Source: Salipiger sp. IMCC34102 (lineage in GTDB: Bacteria; Pseudomonadota; Alphaproteobacteria; Rhodobacterales; Rhodobacteraceae). From it: a stretch of DNA of 64,000 nt. The notes under the pieces were generated by a model. That model worked only from the letters and a program-made list of their open reading frames with translations, had not been told where the DNA came from and ran no database searches. Numbering within the stretch: position 1 is the first letter of the stretch; each line of letters opens with the position of its first letter. The position numbers were made by a program, and so were the translations under genes. Of the stretch, positions 43,781 through 53,858 are shown piece by piece. Where the stretch lies: positions 62,001 through 126,000 of the forward strand of contig NZ_SELQ01000007.1 of assembly GCF_004145405.1 (NCBI RefSeq). Reading direction: 5' to 3'.

Positions 43781-43924
43781 CTACCAGTCGCGTTCCACGA
43801 CCGGCGCGTAATCCATCGCGGAAAAACGCAGCATGTTGTTGTCAGCGCGGCCTGCAACAGGATCCATTCCCGCGCAAGCGGTCAGACCCATCACTGCAAC
43901 CGCCACCATAAGTGCGGTACGCAT
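43781..43924 (-). CDS. 47-residue small lipoprotein
   Basis: A frame too short for most gene callers, read by hand: MRTALMVAVAVMGLTACAGM then a short mature part (DPVAGRADNNMLRFSAMDY...), ending TRP-stop at 43781-43783. The lipobox LTAC gives a lipidated cysteine at residue 17, so the mature peptide is about 31 residues. It faces the terminator at 43728-43750. The flanking region 43630-43780 and 43925-44113 shows no further gene. No homology can be claimed; coding potential is inferred from the signal/lipobox pattern. Confidence 0.6.
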   Translation of the reverse strand: MRTALMVAVAVMGLTACAGMDPVAGRADNNMLRFSAMDYAPVVERDW

Positions 43925-44113
43925 CGTCTCTGCCTCATGTCAAATCCACCTCTTGCGGGCGGTGTCGTCACATTGGAAACACATCGGGGCAAAATTAAGG
44001 CAGCCCGCGCCTCAATTGTGGTAGAAATGGGGCGCACGGCGACAATAGACGGCTAACCCACTGAATTGAAAGATGAAAAGGCGACCCCAACGCGCCACCC
44101 CATTGTTTCCAAA

Positions 44114-44923
44114 TCAGCGATAAACCTCGTCCTCGGTCGGAAACGCCCGGTCCTTGACGTCCTGCGCGTAGCGTTTCACCGAATCCTCGATCATCGGGCC
44201 GAGCTGGCCGTAGACCTTCACGAACTTGGGCGTCCAGGGATTGAGGCCCAGCATGTCCTCCAGCACCAGGATCTGTCCGTCGCAGCGCGCGGAGGCACCG
44301 ATGCCGATGGTGGGAATCTCCACCGCCTCGGTGATCCGGTCGGCCAGGTCCTCGACCACGCCCTCGACCACGACCGCGAAGGCACCGGCCTCCGCCACGG
44401 CGCGGGCGTCGTCGATATGGACCTGCCACGCCGCCTCGTCCCGGCCCTGCACCTTGAAGCCGCCCATGGTGTTCACCGATTGCGGCGTGAGACCGACGTG
44501 GGCCATGACCGGAATGCCCCGGTCGGCGAGGAAGCGGATCGTCTCGGCCATGCGCGCGCCGCCTTCCAGCTTCACGGCACCGCAGCCGGTGTCTTTCATG
44601 ATGCGCGCCGCGTTGCGAAACGCGACCGATGGCGATTCCTCGTAGGTCCCGAAGGGCATGTCCACCACGATCAGCGCCTGCTTCGTGCCCCGCACCACGG
44701 CCTTGCCGTGCATGATCATCAGATCGAGCGGCACGCCCACGGTGCTGTCCATCCCGTGCATCACCATGCCCAGACTGTCGCCGACGAGGATGAAGTCCGC
44801 GTACTTGTCGACGATGGCCGCCGTATGCGCGTGGTAGCTGGTGAGCGACACGATGGGCTCGCCCCCCTTGCGGGCCGCGATCTGCGGGGCGGTGGTGCGG
44901 CGGACCTGGGTCTGGCTGCTCAT
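44114..44923 (-). CDS. panB: 3-methyl-2-oxobutanoate hydroxymethyltransferase
   Basis: Makes ketopantoate from 2-oxoisovalerate and methylene-tetrahydrofolate, first step of pantothenate synthesis. It has 269 residues. Motifs are [36 protein letters not shown] (the Mg/substrate aspartate region), [12 protein letters not shown], and [20 protein letters not shown]. Start [13 protein letters not shown] at 44923 overlaps the panC stop by 4 bases. The 700-residue longer frame is artefactual. Works with coaBC (34 kb) in the same vitamin-to-CoA route. Confidence 0.97.
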   Translation of the reverse strand: MSSQTQVRRTTAPQIAARKGGEPIVSLTSYHAHTAAIVDKYADFILVGDSLGMVMHGMDSTVGVPLDLMIMHGKAVVRGTKQALIVVDMPFGTYEESPSVAFRNAARIMKDTGCGAVKLEGGARMAETIRFLADRGIPVMAHVGLTPQSVNTMGGFKVQGRDEAAWQVHIDDARAVAEAGAFAVVVEGVVEDLADRITEAVEIPTIGIGASARCDGQILVLEDMLGLNPWTPKFVKVYGQLGPMIEDSVKRYAQDVKDRAFPTEDEVYR

Positions 44924-45762
44924 GGGGTGATCTCCTTCTGGTCGATCAGCAGGACCTCGCCGAAGCGGGCGCTGATCATGAGCCCCACGGGTCCCGTCGC
45001 GGGCCCATCGAGGGGGATGAACGTGTCGGCGGCGACGATGTCGAGTCCTTCGAGCGCGGCGCGCGCCTCCCGCGCCACCTCGGACCGGATCGTGGCCTCC
45101 GCCTCCTGCGCGGTGCCGCCGTCCCGCAGCACCTGCACACCTTGCGTCAGCGCCCGGTGCAGCACCGGCGCCGCCGCGCGGTCCTCTGCCGCAAGCCGCA
45201 GGTTGCGCGACGACAGCGCCAGGCCGTCCGCCGCCCGCACCGTGGGAACGCCGTGGATCGCGATGGGCACATGCAGGTCGGTCACCATCCGGCGGATCAC
45301 GGCAAGCTGCTGGTAGTCCTTCTCGCCGAAGTAGGCGGCATCGGGCTGGACGATGTTGAAGAGCTTCGTCACCACGGTCGCCACGCCGCGGAAATGCCCG
45401 GGCCGCACGCCGCCGTGCAGGATGCGGGCCAGCCGCGTCGTCTCGACGATGGTCTCGGCGCCGTCCGGGTAGATCGCCGCGACGTCCGGCAGGAAGACCG
45501 CCGACACCCCCGCCGCGCGCAGCATCGCGATGTCCGCGTCTTCGGTACGGGGATAGGCGTCGAGGTCCGCCGCCTCTCCGAACTGGGTGGGATTGACGAA
45601 GATCGTGGCGACGACCGAAGGGTGATCCTTTGCCGCCCGCGCGACCAGCGCCATGTGACCGTCGTGCAGCGCGCCCATCGTCGTCACCAGCCCGACCGAG
45701 CCCGCGGCGCGCAGGTCCGCCACGGCGGCGCGGATCTCGGGGATGGTGCGGCAGATCTTCAT
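44920..45762 (-). CDS. panC: Pantoate-beta-alanine ligase
   Basis: ATP-dependent condensation of pantoate with beta-alanine to pantothenate, 280 residues, the normal length. Motifs are [17 protein letters not shown] (the HIGH-like nucleotidyltransferase motif), [35 protein letters not shown], and the KMSKS-like [10 protein letters not shown]. Start [11 protein letters not shown] at 45762; ATG context GAGG two codons upstream. Upstream lies a 425-base gap holding a family-1 repeat; no gene is seen there. Confidence 0.97.
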   Translation of the reverse strand: MKICRTIPEIRAAVADLRAAGSVGLVTTMGALHDGHMALVARAAKDHPSVVATIFVNPTQFGEAADLDAYPRTEDADIAMLRAAGVSAVFLPDVAAIYPDGAETIVETTRLARILHGGVRPGHFRGVATVVTKLFNIVQPDAAYFGEKDYQQLAVIRRMVTDLHVPIAIHGVPTVRAADGLALSSRNLRLAAEDRAAAPVLHRALTQGVQVLRDGGTAQEAEATIRSEVAREARAALEGLDIVAADTFIPLDGPATGPVGLMISARFGEVLLIDQKEITP

Positions 45763-46187
45763 GGGCGGCCCTCTTTGCGCCGAAGGTGTAGGCAGAGGTC
45801 GCCGCGGGAGCAAGCGGATCGGACGGGACCGAAGCGCGATGCGCGCAACGTCGCGGCGATCCTCCTGCGGCGCACGGCGGTCCTGCGAGTCGGACGGAAG
45901 AAGTCCGGGAATCCTGCGGCACGCGTCGTGCGAGAAGAGGCGCGCGTTCGCGTCGGTGGAGGGTGCGGGACGCCTCGCCGGCGGGGCGGATATTTTCAGA
46001 ACAGAGATTGCCTCGCGCCGCGCGCGCCCCGCCGCCAGGAGGGGGGAAGCCTCCGGACCGGGGCGGTGGCGGTCCGGGATCCGCCGACGGGTCGGTTTTC
46101 GGCCATATTCGGTCGGATGGTTTGCGCGGGACGGCGCGGCGCCGGGCATGTAGGCTTTGCACAACATCAGCCCGAAGGATTGCGCCC
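45763..46187. other. 425-base intergenic region upstream of panC and of the GcvT flavoprotein
   Basis: No convincing gene on either strand. It contains a family-1 repeat (45965-46006) and GC-rich sequence, and must carry the divergent promoters of panC and the flavoprotein at 46188. Confidence 0.6.
45965..46006 (+). repeat. Interspersed repeat, family 1, copy 4
   Basis: GCGGGACGCC, palindrome GCCTCGCCGGCGGGGC, then GGATATTTTCAGAACAGAG. It points toward the downstream flavoprotein gene and has no upstream plus-strand gene, so it cannot be a normal terminator for one. The GAAGAAGC end seen in copies 1, 2, 3 and 5 is not obvious here. Confidence 0.8.
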
Positions 46188-48689
46188 ATGCAGACCACCG
46201 TCAAAGCTCTTGTCATCGGCGGCGGCGCCGTGGGGACCTCGATCGCCTACCACCTCGCCAAGGCCGGGTGGAAAGACGTCATGCTGCTGGAGCGGGACGA
46301 GCTGACGAGCGGTAGCACCTGGCACGCGGCGGGGTTGCTGCCCTATTTCAACATGTCCTACGCCACGACCTGGATCCACGACCATTCGATCAAGCTCTAC
46401 AAGACGCTGGAAGAGGAAACCGGCCTGAACGCGGGCTTCGCCGTCGTGGGCAACCTGCGGATGGCCGCCTCGAAGGAGCGGATGGACGAATACATGCTCT
46501 ACGCCGCCACGGCAGAGACGGTGGGCGTGCCCTTTGAATGGCTGACCCCGAACCAGATCAAGGACCGCTACCCGCTGGTGCACACCGACGATCTGCACGG
46601 CGCGATCTTCCATCCCACCGACGGCTACATCAACCCCGCCGACGTCACCATGGCCATGGCCAAGGGCGCCCGCCAGCGCGGCGTGATGATCGAGCGCAAG
46701 TGGCAGGCCGATGCCTTCCACTGGACGGGCGAAGCCTGGGAGGTCACCTGCACCAAGATGATCGAGCGGGGCGGCAACCTGGTCCCCTCCGAAGAGCAGA
46801 TCGTCATCACCGCAGAGCATGTCGTCACCGCCTCCGGCAACCACGCCCAGCGCACGGCCAAGATGCTGGGCATCAAGATCCCCGCGATCCCCGTCGAGCA
46901 CCAGTTCGTCGTGACCGAGCCCGACAAGCGCCTGCAGGAGTGGCGCGCCGCCGGCAACCCCGAGCACCCGGTCCTGCGCGACGCCGATGGCAAGTGGTAC
47001 GTCCGTGAAGAGCGCGGCGGCTGGATCCTCGGGCCGTATGAATACGGCGCCCCGGCCCGGTTCGAATACGGCGTCCCCGACAGCTTCCGCGCGGACCTGT
47101 TCCCGCTCGATCTCGACCGGATCGAGGAGGAATACATGTCCTTCATCCACCGCATCCCCTCGTCCGAAGAGGTCGGCCTGAAGGACGATTTCAACGGACC
47201 CATCTGCTACACCCCCGACGGCAACCCACTGGTCGGCCCCGCGCCCGGCCTGCGCAACATGTGGCTGGCCGAGGGCTTCAGCTTCGGCATCACCGCGGCG
47301 GGCGGCACCGGCCATTACCTTGCGCAGATGATGGTCGAAGGCGAGGCCGAGATCGACATGGCGAGCCTCGACCCCAAGCGCTACGGCGACTGGATGACCG
47401 TCGACTGGGCCAAGCGCAAGAACGAGGAAGCCTACGCCCACGTCTACATCCTGCACCACGCGGATGAAGAGCGTCCCGCCTGCCGCCCCCTGCGCACGGC
47501 CCCCTGCTACGACCGCATGAAGGCGCGCGGCGCGCAATTCGGCTGGGTCGGCGGATGGGAGCGCCCCAACTACTTCGGGCCCTTGGACGCGGACGACAAC
47601 TTCGACCACGACAGCCGCTCCTTCGGACGCGGCGGCTGGTGGCAGCACGCCGTGGACGAGGCCCGCGCCATCCGCGAAGGCGTCGGGATGATCGACGCCA
47701 CCGCCTTCGCCAAGCACCGGGTCTGGGGTCCGGGCGCCGCGGCCTTCCTCGACTGGTTCACCACCAACAAGCTGCCCAAGGTCGGCCGCATCAACCTGAC
47801 CTACGCCCTGACCGAGGCCGGCACGACCCGCACCGAATACACCATCGTGCGGCTGGCCGAGGATGACTTCTACCTTGTCTCGGCGGGCGGGTGGCACGCC
47901 TACGACGAGGACTTCCTCAAGAAGGCCATCAAGGACAAGGAGCCGGAATTCGGCCGCATCAACTTCGAGGACGTCACGACCAAATGGGGCGTCTTCGCCG
48001 TCGCGGGCCCGAAGTCGCGCGAATTGCTGCGCTCGGTCATCTCCGACGCCGATCCCGACACGGCGCTGTCGAACAAGCGCTTCCCTTGGCTCTCCGCCCG
48101 GCAGATCGAACTGGGCATGTGCCCCGTCAACGCGATCCGCGTGGCCTATACCGGGGAACTGGGCTGGGAGCTGCACCACCCGATGGAGATGCAGAACTAC
48201 CTCTTCGACCTGCTCGAAAAGGCGGGCGAACCGCTGGGGCTGAAACTGGTTGGCGCACGGGCGCAGAACTGGCTGCGGCAGGAGAAATCCTATCGCGCCT
48301 TCGGCACCGAGCTGGGCCGCGACGCCACCCCGCTGGAGGCTGACCTGCCGCGTTTCGTCGATCTGTCCAAGGACTTCCACGGCAAGGCGGCGATGGAGGA
48401 AAAGGGCATCCGGTCGAAATGCGTGACGCTCCTGATCGACGGCCCCGATGCCGCCGACCCCTGGGGCCGCGAGGCGATCTACGCGGGCGACACCAAGGTC
48501 GGCCGCCTGACCTCCGGCGGCTATTCGGTCGCCTTCGAGAAGAGCATCGCCATGGGCTACGTCGATCCCGCCCACGCCGAGGTCGGGACCAAGCTGAAGG
48601 TGCGGATGCAGCGCAAGCTCTGGGACGCCGAGATCGTCGAGGACAGCCCCTACGATCCCAGGAACGAGCGCATCCGCAAGGACGCCTGA
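46188..48689 (+). CDS. GcvT-type FAD oxidoreductase (dimethylglycine/sarcosine dehydrogenase-like)
   Basis: An 833-residue flavoenzyme that demethylates glycine betaine derivatives (dimethylglycine or sarcosine), passing the methyl to tetrahydrofolate. Residues 1-410 are the DAO domain: [19 protein letters not shown], then [16 protein letters not shown], where the histidine is the usual covalent FAD site. The FAO linker and GcvT aminomethyltransferase domain follow (about 440-810), with [16 protein letters not shown] and [16 protein letters not shown], which bind folate. Start ATG 46188 after AGGATTG. Substrate is inferred from family; related members act on DMSP-type or betaine pathways in roseobacters. 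Confidence 0.9.
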   Translation: MQTTVKALVIGGGAVGTSIAYHLAKAGWKDVMLLERDELTSGSTWHAAGLLPYFNMSYATTWIHDHSIKLYKTLEEETGLNAGFAVVGNLRMAASKERMDEYMLYAATAETVGVPFEWLTPNQIKDRYPLVHTDDLHGAIFHPTDGYINPADVTMAMAKGARQRGVMIERKWQADAFHWTGEAWEVTCTKMIERGGNLVPSEEQIVITAEHVVTASGNHAQRTAKMLGIKIPAIPVEHQFVVTEPDKRLQEWRAAGNPEHPVLRDADGKWYVREERGGWILGPYEYGAPARFEYGVPDSFRADLFPLDLDRIEEEYMSFIHRIPSSEEVGLKDDFNGPICYTPDGNPLVGPAPGLRNMWLAEGFSFGITAAGGTGHYLAQMMVEGEAEIDMASLDPKRYGDWMTVDWAKRKNEEAYAHVYILHHADEERPACRPLRTAPCYDRMKARGAQFGWVGGWERPNYFGPLDADDNFDHDSRSFGRGGWWQHAVDEARAIREGVGMIDATAFAKHRVWGPGAAAFLDWFTTNKLPKVGRINLTYALTEAGTTRTEYTIVRLAEDDFYLVSAGGWHAYDEDFLKKAIKDKEPEFGRINFEDVTTKWGVFAVAGPKSRELLRSVISDADPDTALSNKRFPWLSARQIELGMCPVNAIRVAYTGELGWELHHPMEMQNYLFDLLEKAGEPLGLKLVGARAQNWLRQEKSYRAFGTELGRDATPLEADLPRFVDLSKDFHGKAAMEEKGIRSKCVTLLIDGPDAADPWGREAIYAGDTKVGRLTSGGYSVAFEKSIAMGYVDPAHAEVGTKLKVRMQRKLWDAEIVEDSPYDPRNERIRKDA

Positions 48690-48705
48690 ACCGAGGCCTG
48701 GAATG

Positions 48706-48776
48706 CCGCCGGCGCTGGGGGCTCTGCCCCCGGCGCTGACGCGCCTCCCCCGGAGTTTATCTGGCCAGATGAAGGG
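48706..48776 (-). repeat. Interspersed repeat, family 2, copy C
   Basis: On the minus strand: CTTCATCTGGCCAGATAAAC, then CTCCGGGGGAGG and a GGGGGCAGAGCCCCC hairpin. It contains the perfect palindrome ATCTGGCCAGAT. It lies in the gap after the flavoprotein and before comM, inverted relative to copies A and B. Confidence 0.8.
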
Positions 48777-48874
48777 GGATCGCCCTTCGGCAGGGGACGG
48801 GGGATCGGACGGCCGGCGTTAATCTTTCGTAAACCATCGGCTGCTTGACTGGTCCCGAACCATCGGAGACCGCG

Positions 48875-50413
48875 ATGACATCCCTTGCCCATACCATTGC
48901 GCTCGACGGGGTCGAGGCGCGGCTGGTGGAGGTGCAATGCGCCATCACCCCCGGCGTGCCCGCCTTCGCGCTGGTGGGCCTGCCCGCGAAGGCCGTGACG
49001 GAATCGCGCGAACGGGTGCGGGCGGCGCTGACGGCGATGGCGGTGTCGCTGCCCAACGCGCGGATCACCATCAACCTCTCCCCCGCGGACATGCCGAAGG
49101 AAGGCGCGCACTTCGACCTGCCGATCGCGCTCGCGATCCTGGCCGCCATCGACATCGTCCCGAAGGAGGCCGTGGCGGAGACCGTCGCACTGGGGGAGTT
49201 GTCGCTCGACGGCAAGCTGATCGCGGTCCCCGGCGCCTTGCCCGCCGCCGTGGCCGCGGGCGAAAGCGGACGCTCGCTCACGGTTCCGGCGGCCAGCGGG
49301 GCGGAGGCGGCCTGGGTCGGCGACGTGAAGGTCTTCGCCCCCGCCAGCCTGCGCGATGCGATCGACCACCTGACGGGCCGCCAGCCGCTGGACCCCGCCC
49401 GCGCGGGAGAGGTCGCGGACATGGCGGCCCAGCCCTGCCTGTCGGATGTGAAGGGCCAGGAACGGGCAAAGCGCGCGCTGGAAATCGCCGCTGCCGGTCG
49501 CCACCACCTGCTGATGGTGGGGGCGCCGGGGTCGGGAAAGTCGATGCTGGCGGCGCGGCTGCCCGGCCTTCTGCCCGCGCTCAGCCCGGTGGAGGCGTTG
49601 GAGACCTCGATGATCCATTCGGTCGCGGGTCTCATCACCGACGGTGGCATCAACCGCGCCCGGCCGTTTCGCGAACCGCATCATACCGCCTCCAGCCCTT
49701 CCATCGTGGGCGGCGGGCGGCACGCCAAACCGGGGGAGATCAGCCTGGCGCACAACGGCGTGCTCTTCATGGACGAATTCCCGGAGTTTCCGCGCGGCGT
49801 GCTGGAAACCCTGCGGCAACCGGTAGAAACCGGCGAGGTCATGGTCGCGCGGGCGGACGCCCACGTGCGCTATCCTTGCCGCTTCATGCTGGTCGCCGCC
49901 GCGAACCCCTGCAGGTGCGGGTATCTGGGCGATGCCGCACGGTCCTGCGGACGCGCGCCCCTGTGCGGTGACGATTACATGGGACGCGTCTCCGGCCCGC
50001 TTCTGGACCGTTTCGATTTGCGGGTCGATGTGCCGCCGGTGGCCTACGCCGATCTCGACCGACCCGCCCGGTCAGAGACGTCAGAAGCGGTCGCAGCGCG
50101 CGTCGCCGCGGCCTACGCAAGACAGACCGAACGCTACGCAGGCGACACGGGCATCCGCTGCAATGCCGAGGCACGCGCCGACACCCTGGCCCGCGTCGCC
50201 ACCCCCGACGATGCGGGCCGGGCCCTGTTGCAGACAGTGGCCGCGCGCTTCGGGCTGTCGGCGCGGGGCTATCACCGGGTCCTGCGGGTCGCCCGCACGA
50301 TCGCGGATCTGGAAGGATCGGAGACCGTCCTGCGCCCACACGTGGCGGAAGCCGTCAGCTATCGCCAGTCCGAGGCGCAGACCCCCGCACCGCTCACCGT
50401 CGTCGCAGGCTAG
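48875..50413 (+). CDS. YifB/ComM-family Mg-chelatase-like AAA+ ATPase
   Basis: A 512-residue AAA+ protein related to ComM, a helicase that helps integrate transforming DNA by branch migration. An N-terminal ChlI-like domain (about 1-165) is followed by Walker A MVGAPGSGKSMLAARL near residue 212, the insertion PHHTASSPSIVGGG, the Walker B-like GVLFMDEFPEF, and the cysteine cluster NPCRCGYLGDAARSCG. It ends with a winged-helix region. Start at ATG 48875 rather than the longer frame. Followed by a gap with a 9-bp tandem repeat (50451-50486). Confidence 0.94.
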   Translation: MTSLAHTIALDGVEARLVEVQCAITPGVPAFALVGLPAKAVTESRERVRAALTAMAVSLPNARITINLSPADMPKEGAHFDLPIALAILAAIDIVPKEAVAETVALGELSLDGKLIAVPGALPAAVAAGESGRSLTVPAASGAEAAWVGDVKVFAPASLRDAIDHLTGRQPLDPARAGEVADMAAQPCLSDVKGQERAKRALEIAAAGRHHLLMVGAPGSGKSMLAARLPGLLPALSPVEALETSMIHSVAGLITDGGINRARPFREPHHTASSPSIVGGGRHAKPGEISLAHNGVLFMDEFPEFPRGVLETLRQPVETGEVMVARADAHVRYPCRFMLVAAANPCRCGYLGDAARSCGRAPLCGDDYMGRVSGPLLDRFDLRVDVPPVAYADLDRPARSETSEAVAARVAAAYARQTERYAGDTGIRCNAEARADTLARVATPDDAGRALLQTVAARFGLSARGYHRVLRVARTIADLEGSETVLRPHVAEAVSYRQSEAQTPAPLTVVAG

Positions 50414-50450
50414 GGCATCCGCGGGATGCCGCCTGCCTCAAGCTGGCGCG

Positions 50451-50486
50451 GCGGACGAGGCGGACGAGGCGGACGAGGCGGAAACG
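50451..50486 (+). repeat. 9-bp tandem repeat
   Basis: Three perfect copies of GCGGACGAG and a fourth partial unit GCGGAAACG, in the gap between comM and ubiK. No gene frame uses it. Confidence 0.85.
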
Positions 50487-50572
50487 GCTGGATGGCATAC
50501 CGCCGGTCAAGCCGTCCGCCCGCGCCTTGGCGCCCGGTCGCCCTGACCGACGCGCCCGCCTGATACGAAAGA

Positions 50573-50824
50573 TCAGCCCTTGGCTTCGAGTGCCGCGATC
50601 CGGGCCTGAAGGGCCGCATTCTCCTCGCGGGCCTTCTGGGCCATCGCGCGCACGGCGTCGAACTCCTCGCGGGTGACGAAGTCGCGATCCGCCAGCCAGC
50701 GGTCCATCATCCCCGAGATCGCGTTGTTCGCCTCGTCCTTGGCCCCTTGGGCCACGCCCATCGCGTTGGTCATCAACTGGCTGATGTCGTCGAAAATCTT
50801 GCCACGCTGCTGCATGTCGTCCAC
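50573..50824 (-). CDS. ubiK: Accessory factor UbiK (BMFP) family protein
   Basis: An 83-residue small protein, mostly helical: FDDISQLMTNAMGVAQGAKD, then a C-terminal coiled coil (REENAALQARIAALEAKG). This is the BMFP/UbiK architecture: a coiled-coil accessory factor that in Enterobacteria binds UbiJ for ubiquinone synthesis under oxygen. ATG 50824. It is transcribed opposite to comM and lgt, with a short gap to lgt (92 bases). Symbol used on family identity only. Confidence 0.85.
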   Translation of the reverse strand: MDDMQQRGKIFDDISQLMTNAMGVAQGAKDEANNAISGMMDRWLADRDFVTREEFDAVRAMAQKAREENAALQARIAALEAKG

Positions 50825-50916
50825 TCCGTCCTTTGTGATCCCGACAGGATATGGGGCCGCACCCCCGCCTGCGCAAGCGGTTGACTTCCCCCCGCACCGG
50901 CCCGACAGATAGCGCC

Positions 50917-51792
50917 ATGCTGGCCGCCATCTCCTTTCCCGACATCTCGCCCGAGCTTTTCTCGATCGACCTGTTCGGCACGACGCTCGCCCTGCGCTGG
51001 TATGCGCTGGGGTATATCGTGGGCATCGCCATCGGCTACCAGATGATCGCCCATGCCCTGCGCCGCCCCGCCCTGTGGCGCGACGCGCCGCCGATCGCGC
51101 CCGCGCGGCTCGAGGATTACCTGACCTACATCGTCATCGGCGTCATCGCGGGCGGACGCCTGGGCTACTGCCTGTTCTACCAACCCGGCTATTACCTCGC
51201 CAATCCGCTGGAGATTCCGGCGATCTGGACCGGCGGCATGTCCTTCCACGGCGGGTTCCTGGGCGTCGTGCTGGCGGTCTTCCTCTTCAGCCGCCGCAAC
51301 GGCGTGTCCTTCGGGTCGATGGCCGACGTCACCTGCCTTGCCGCCACCCCCGCGATCCTGCTGGTGCGGCTGGCCAACTTCGTCAACGCAGAGCTTTGGG
51401 GCCGTCCCACCGACTTGCCCTGGGCCGTGATCTTTCCCGGAGAGGCCGCGCAATATTGCCCCGACGTGACCGGGCTTTGCGCGCGCCACCCCAGCCAGAT
51501 CTACGAGGCCGCCCTCGAAGGCCTCCTGCTGGGGGCCGTGCTGATCTACCTTGCCTACCGCCGCGGTGCGTTGAAATCCCCCTGGCTGCTCACCGGCGTC
51601 TTCTGCGCGGGCTATACCGCGGCGCGCTTCGTGATCGAGTTCGTCCGCCAGCCCGACGCGCAGTTCCAGTCGCCCACCAATCCGCTGGGCTGGGCGCTGG
51701 ATTTCGGCACCTGGGGGCTGACGATGGGGCAGATCCTGTCGATCCCGATGTTCCTCTTCGGATGCACCCTGATCTGGGCCGCCCGTCGATGA
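50917..51792 (+). CDS. lgt: Prolipoprotein diacylglyceryl transferase
   Basis: Transfers diacylglycerol from phosphatidylglycerol to the lipobox cysteine of exported lipoproteins. It has 291 residues and about seven helices. The catalytic region with GGRLGYCLFYQP near residue 86 and the signature GGMSFHGGFLGVVLAVF, where the His-Gly-Gly motif is conserved, are visible, plus LVRLANFVNAELWGRP. ATG 50917 (MLAAISFPDISPELFSI). The stop overlaps the methyltransferase gene by 4 bases. It would modify the lipoproteins seen at 979, 43300 and 43781. Confidence 0.96.
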   Translation: MLAAISFPDISPELFSIDLFGTTLALRWYALGYIVGIAIGYQMIAHALRRPALWRDAPPIAPARLEDYLTYIVIGVIAGGRLGYCLFYQPGYYLANPLEIPAIWTGGMSFHGGFLGVVLAVFLFSRRNGVSFGSMADVTCLAATPAILLVRLANFVNAELWGRPTDLPWAVIFPGEAAQYCPDVTGLCARHPSQIYEAALEGLLLGAVLIYLAYRRGALKSPWLLTGVFCAGYTAARFVIEFVRQPDAQFQSPTNPLGWALDFGTWGLTMGQILSIPMFLFGCTLIWAARR

Positions 51793-52844
51793 ACTTGGCC
51801 GACAGGCTGCGCGCCCGCATCGCGAACGACGGCCCGATGCCGCTGTCCGATTACATGAGCGCCTGCCTGCTCGACCCCGCGGAGGGCTACTACGTCACCC
51901 GCGATCCCCTGGGGTCCGCGGGAGATTTCGTCACCGCCCCCGAGGTCAGCCAGATGTTCGGCGAACTGTTGGGCCTGTCGCTCGCGCAGGCCTGGCTCAA
52001 CCAAGGCGCGCCCTCGCCCGTCACGCTCGCCGAACCCGGCCCGGGCCGCGGCACCCTGATGGCCGACATCCTGCGCGCGACCCGCGGCGTACCGGGCTTT
52101 CACGCCGCGGCCCAGGTCCACCTGGTCGAGGCCTCCCCCACCCTGCGCGCGGCCCAGGCCACCCGCGTGCCGCAGGCCACCTGGCACGACAGGCTTGACA
52201 CCCTGCCGCAGCAGCCGCTTTTCCTGGTCGCCAACGAATTCTTCGACGCCCTTCCGATCCGCCAGTTCCAGCGCGACGGGACAAACTGGCGCGAGCGGGT
52301 GGTGGGCCTGCGCGACGATCGGCTGACGCTGGGCCTCACCGATCCGACGCCCCATGCGACGCTGGCGCACCGGCTGGCGGACACCCGCGACGGCGACATC
52401 GTCGAGATCTGCCCCACCCTCGCCCCCGCGGCATCGGCCATCGGAGAGCGGATCTCGGCCCACGGCGGGGCGGCCCTGATCATCGACTACGGTGACTGGA
52501 CCAGCCTGGGCGACACCTTCCAGGCGGTGCAGGGCCACAGGATCGTCGACCCCTTCGCCGACCCCGGTCAGGCGGACCTCACGGCGCATGTCGATTTCAA
52601 CGCACTCGCCGCGGCTGCCGCCCCCGCGCGCCACAGCCGGGTGACGCCGCAGGGGGTCTTTCTCGAACGGCTGGGCATCACCGCCCGCGCGCAGGCCCTG
52701 GCGGGCCGGCTGACGGGGTCCGCGCAAGAGGCGCTCGTCGCCGCCCATCGCCGCTTGACCCATCCCGCCGAGATGGGCGACCATTTCAAGGTGATGGGGT
52801 TGTTCCCGGATACCCAGGCCCCGCCCCCCGGAGTGATGCAATGA
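51789..52844 (+). CDS. SAM-dependent methyltransferase, MidA/NDUFAF7 family (DUF185)
   Basis: A 351-residue methyltransferase. The N-terminus MPLSDYMSACLLDPAEGYY with RDPLGSAGDFVTAPEVSQMF is the family hallmark; the SAM motif VTLAEPGPGRGTLMADIL is at about residues 78-95; FLVANEFFDALPIRQFQ and ALIIDYGDW complete the fold. The mitochondrial relative methylates an arginine of complex I subunit NDUFS2; the bacterial role may be similar but is not proven. It is coupled to lgt and to pgeF by 4-base overlaps, making a three-gene operon. Confidence 0.93.
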   Translation: MNLADRLRARIANDGPMPLSDYMSACLLDPAEGYYVTRDPLGSAGDFVTAPEVSQMFGELLGLSLAQAWLNQGAPSPVTLAEPGPGRGTLMADILRATRGVPGFHAAAQVHLVEASPTLRAAQATRVPQATWHDRLDTLPQQPLFLVANEFFDALPIRQFQRDGTNWRERVVGLRDDRLTLGLTDPTPHATLAHRLADTRDGDIVEICPTLAPAASAIGERISAHGGAALIIDYGDWTSLGDTFQAVQGHRIVDPFADPGQADLTAHVDFNALAAAAAPARHSRVTPQGVFLERLGITARAQALAGRLTGSAQEALVAAHRRLTHPAEMGDHFKVMGLFPDTQAPPPGVMQ

Positions 52845-53599
52845 CCCTTGCGCCGATCACCCACCCGGACCTCGACGGCGTCCGCCACGGGTTCTTCACC
52901 CGGCAAGGCGGCGCCTCGTCGGGCATCTACGCCACGCTCAACTGCGGCCGCGGCAGCGCCGACCAGTCCGAGATCGTGGCCATCAACCGCGGCCGCGTCG
53001 CGGCCCACATGGGCGTCGATCCCGACTGGCTCGTCGGCGCCTACCAGGTGCATTCCGCCGATGTGGTGCATGTCACTGGCCCCCTGCCCGACCCGCCGCG
53101 CGCCGATGGACTGGTCACGGCGACCCGCGGCGTGGCGCTGTCGGTGCTGACCGCCGACTGCCAGCCGGTGCTCTTCGCCGACCGCGAGGCGGGCGTCATC
53201 GGCGCGACCCACGCGGGCTGGAAGGGCGCGCTGTCGGGCGTGCTGACCCGCACGGTCGAGGCGATGGAGGCGCTCGGCGCCCGGCCCGGGCGCATCGCCG
53301 CCGTGATCGGCCCCACGATCAGCCAGCGCGCCTACGAGGTCGGTCCGGAGTTCATGGAGGACTTCCTGGCCGAAGACCCCGATCGCGCGCGCTATTTCGC
53401 GCAAGGCGAAGGCGACCGCTACCAGTTCGACCTGCCCCGCTACGGGCTGGACCGGCTGCGCGACGCGGGCATCATCGACCCCGCCTGGACACGGCATTGC
53501 ACCTACGCAGACGCCGATCGGTTCTTCAGCTACCGCCGCGCGACTCACGCGCAGAACGCGGATTACGGACGACAGATCTCGGCGATCGTCCTGGATTAG
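52841..53599 (+). CDS. pgeF: PgeF (laccase domain) peptidoglycan editing factor
   Basis: A 252-residue cytosolic Cu/Zn enzyme of the YfiH/PgeF family, which removes wrong L-Ser from UDP-MurNAc during peptidoglycan synthesis and is related to FAMIN. Motifs are FFTRQGGASSGIYATLNCG, the histidine QVHSADVVHV, TADCQPVLFADREAGVIG followed by ATHAGWKG, and IGPTISQRAYEVG. ATG 52841 overlaps the upstream stop. Last gene of the lgt operon. Confidence 0.93.
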   Translation: MTLAPITHPDLDGVRHGFFTRQGGASSGIYATLNCGRGSADQSEIVAINRGRVAAHMGVDPDWLVGAYQVHSADVVHVTGPLPDPPRADGLVTATRGVALSVLTADCQPVLFADREAGVIGATHAGWKGALSGVLTRTVEAMEALGARPGRIAAVIGPTISQRAYEVGPEFMEDFLAEDPDRARYFAQGEGDRYQFDLPRYGLDRLRDAGIIDPAWTRHCTYADADRFFSYRRATHAQNADYGRQISAIVLD

Positions 53600-53858
53600 G
53601 GCGGTTTCTGGACGCGGCCCGGCCCGTTTCCCGCCCCAACTCGCGCGGCGCGCCGGCCCTTGGAACGGCGGATCGCGCATAGTTACCAGAAATGATTGAC
53701 TATTGCGGATGACCGGCGGCCTGCCGCATTTCCCTTCCCCAGCGCCCCACCACGACTGTATCTTTTTCGGAAACGGTCAAATTCCTGCCAGATGGCAGGG
53801 CAAAGCTGTCCTCATACACCGCCGAATATCGGCAGAGCAGAACCTGAGGACACCAACC

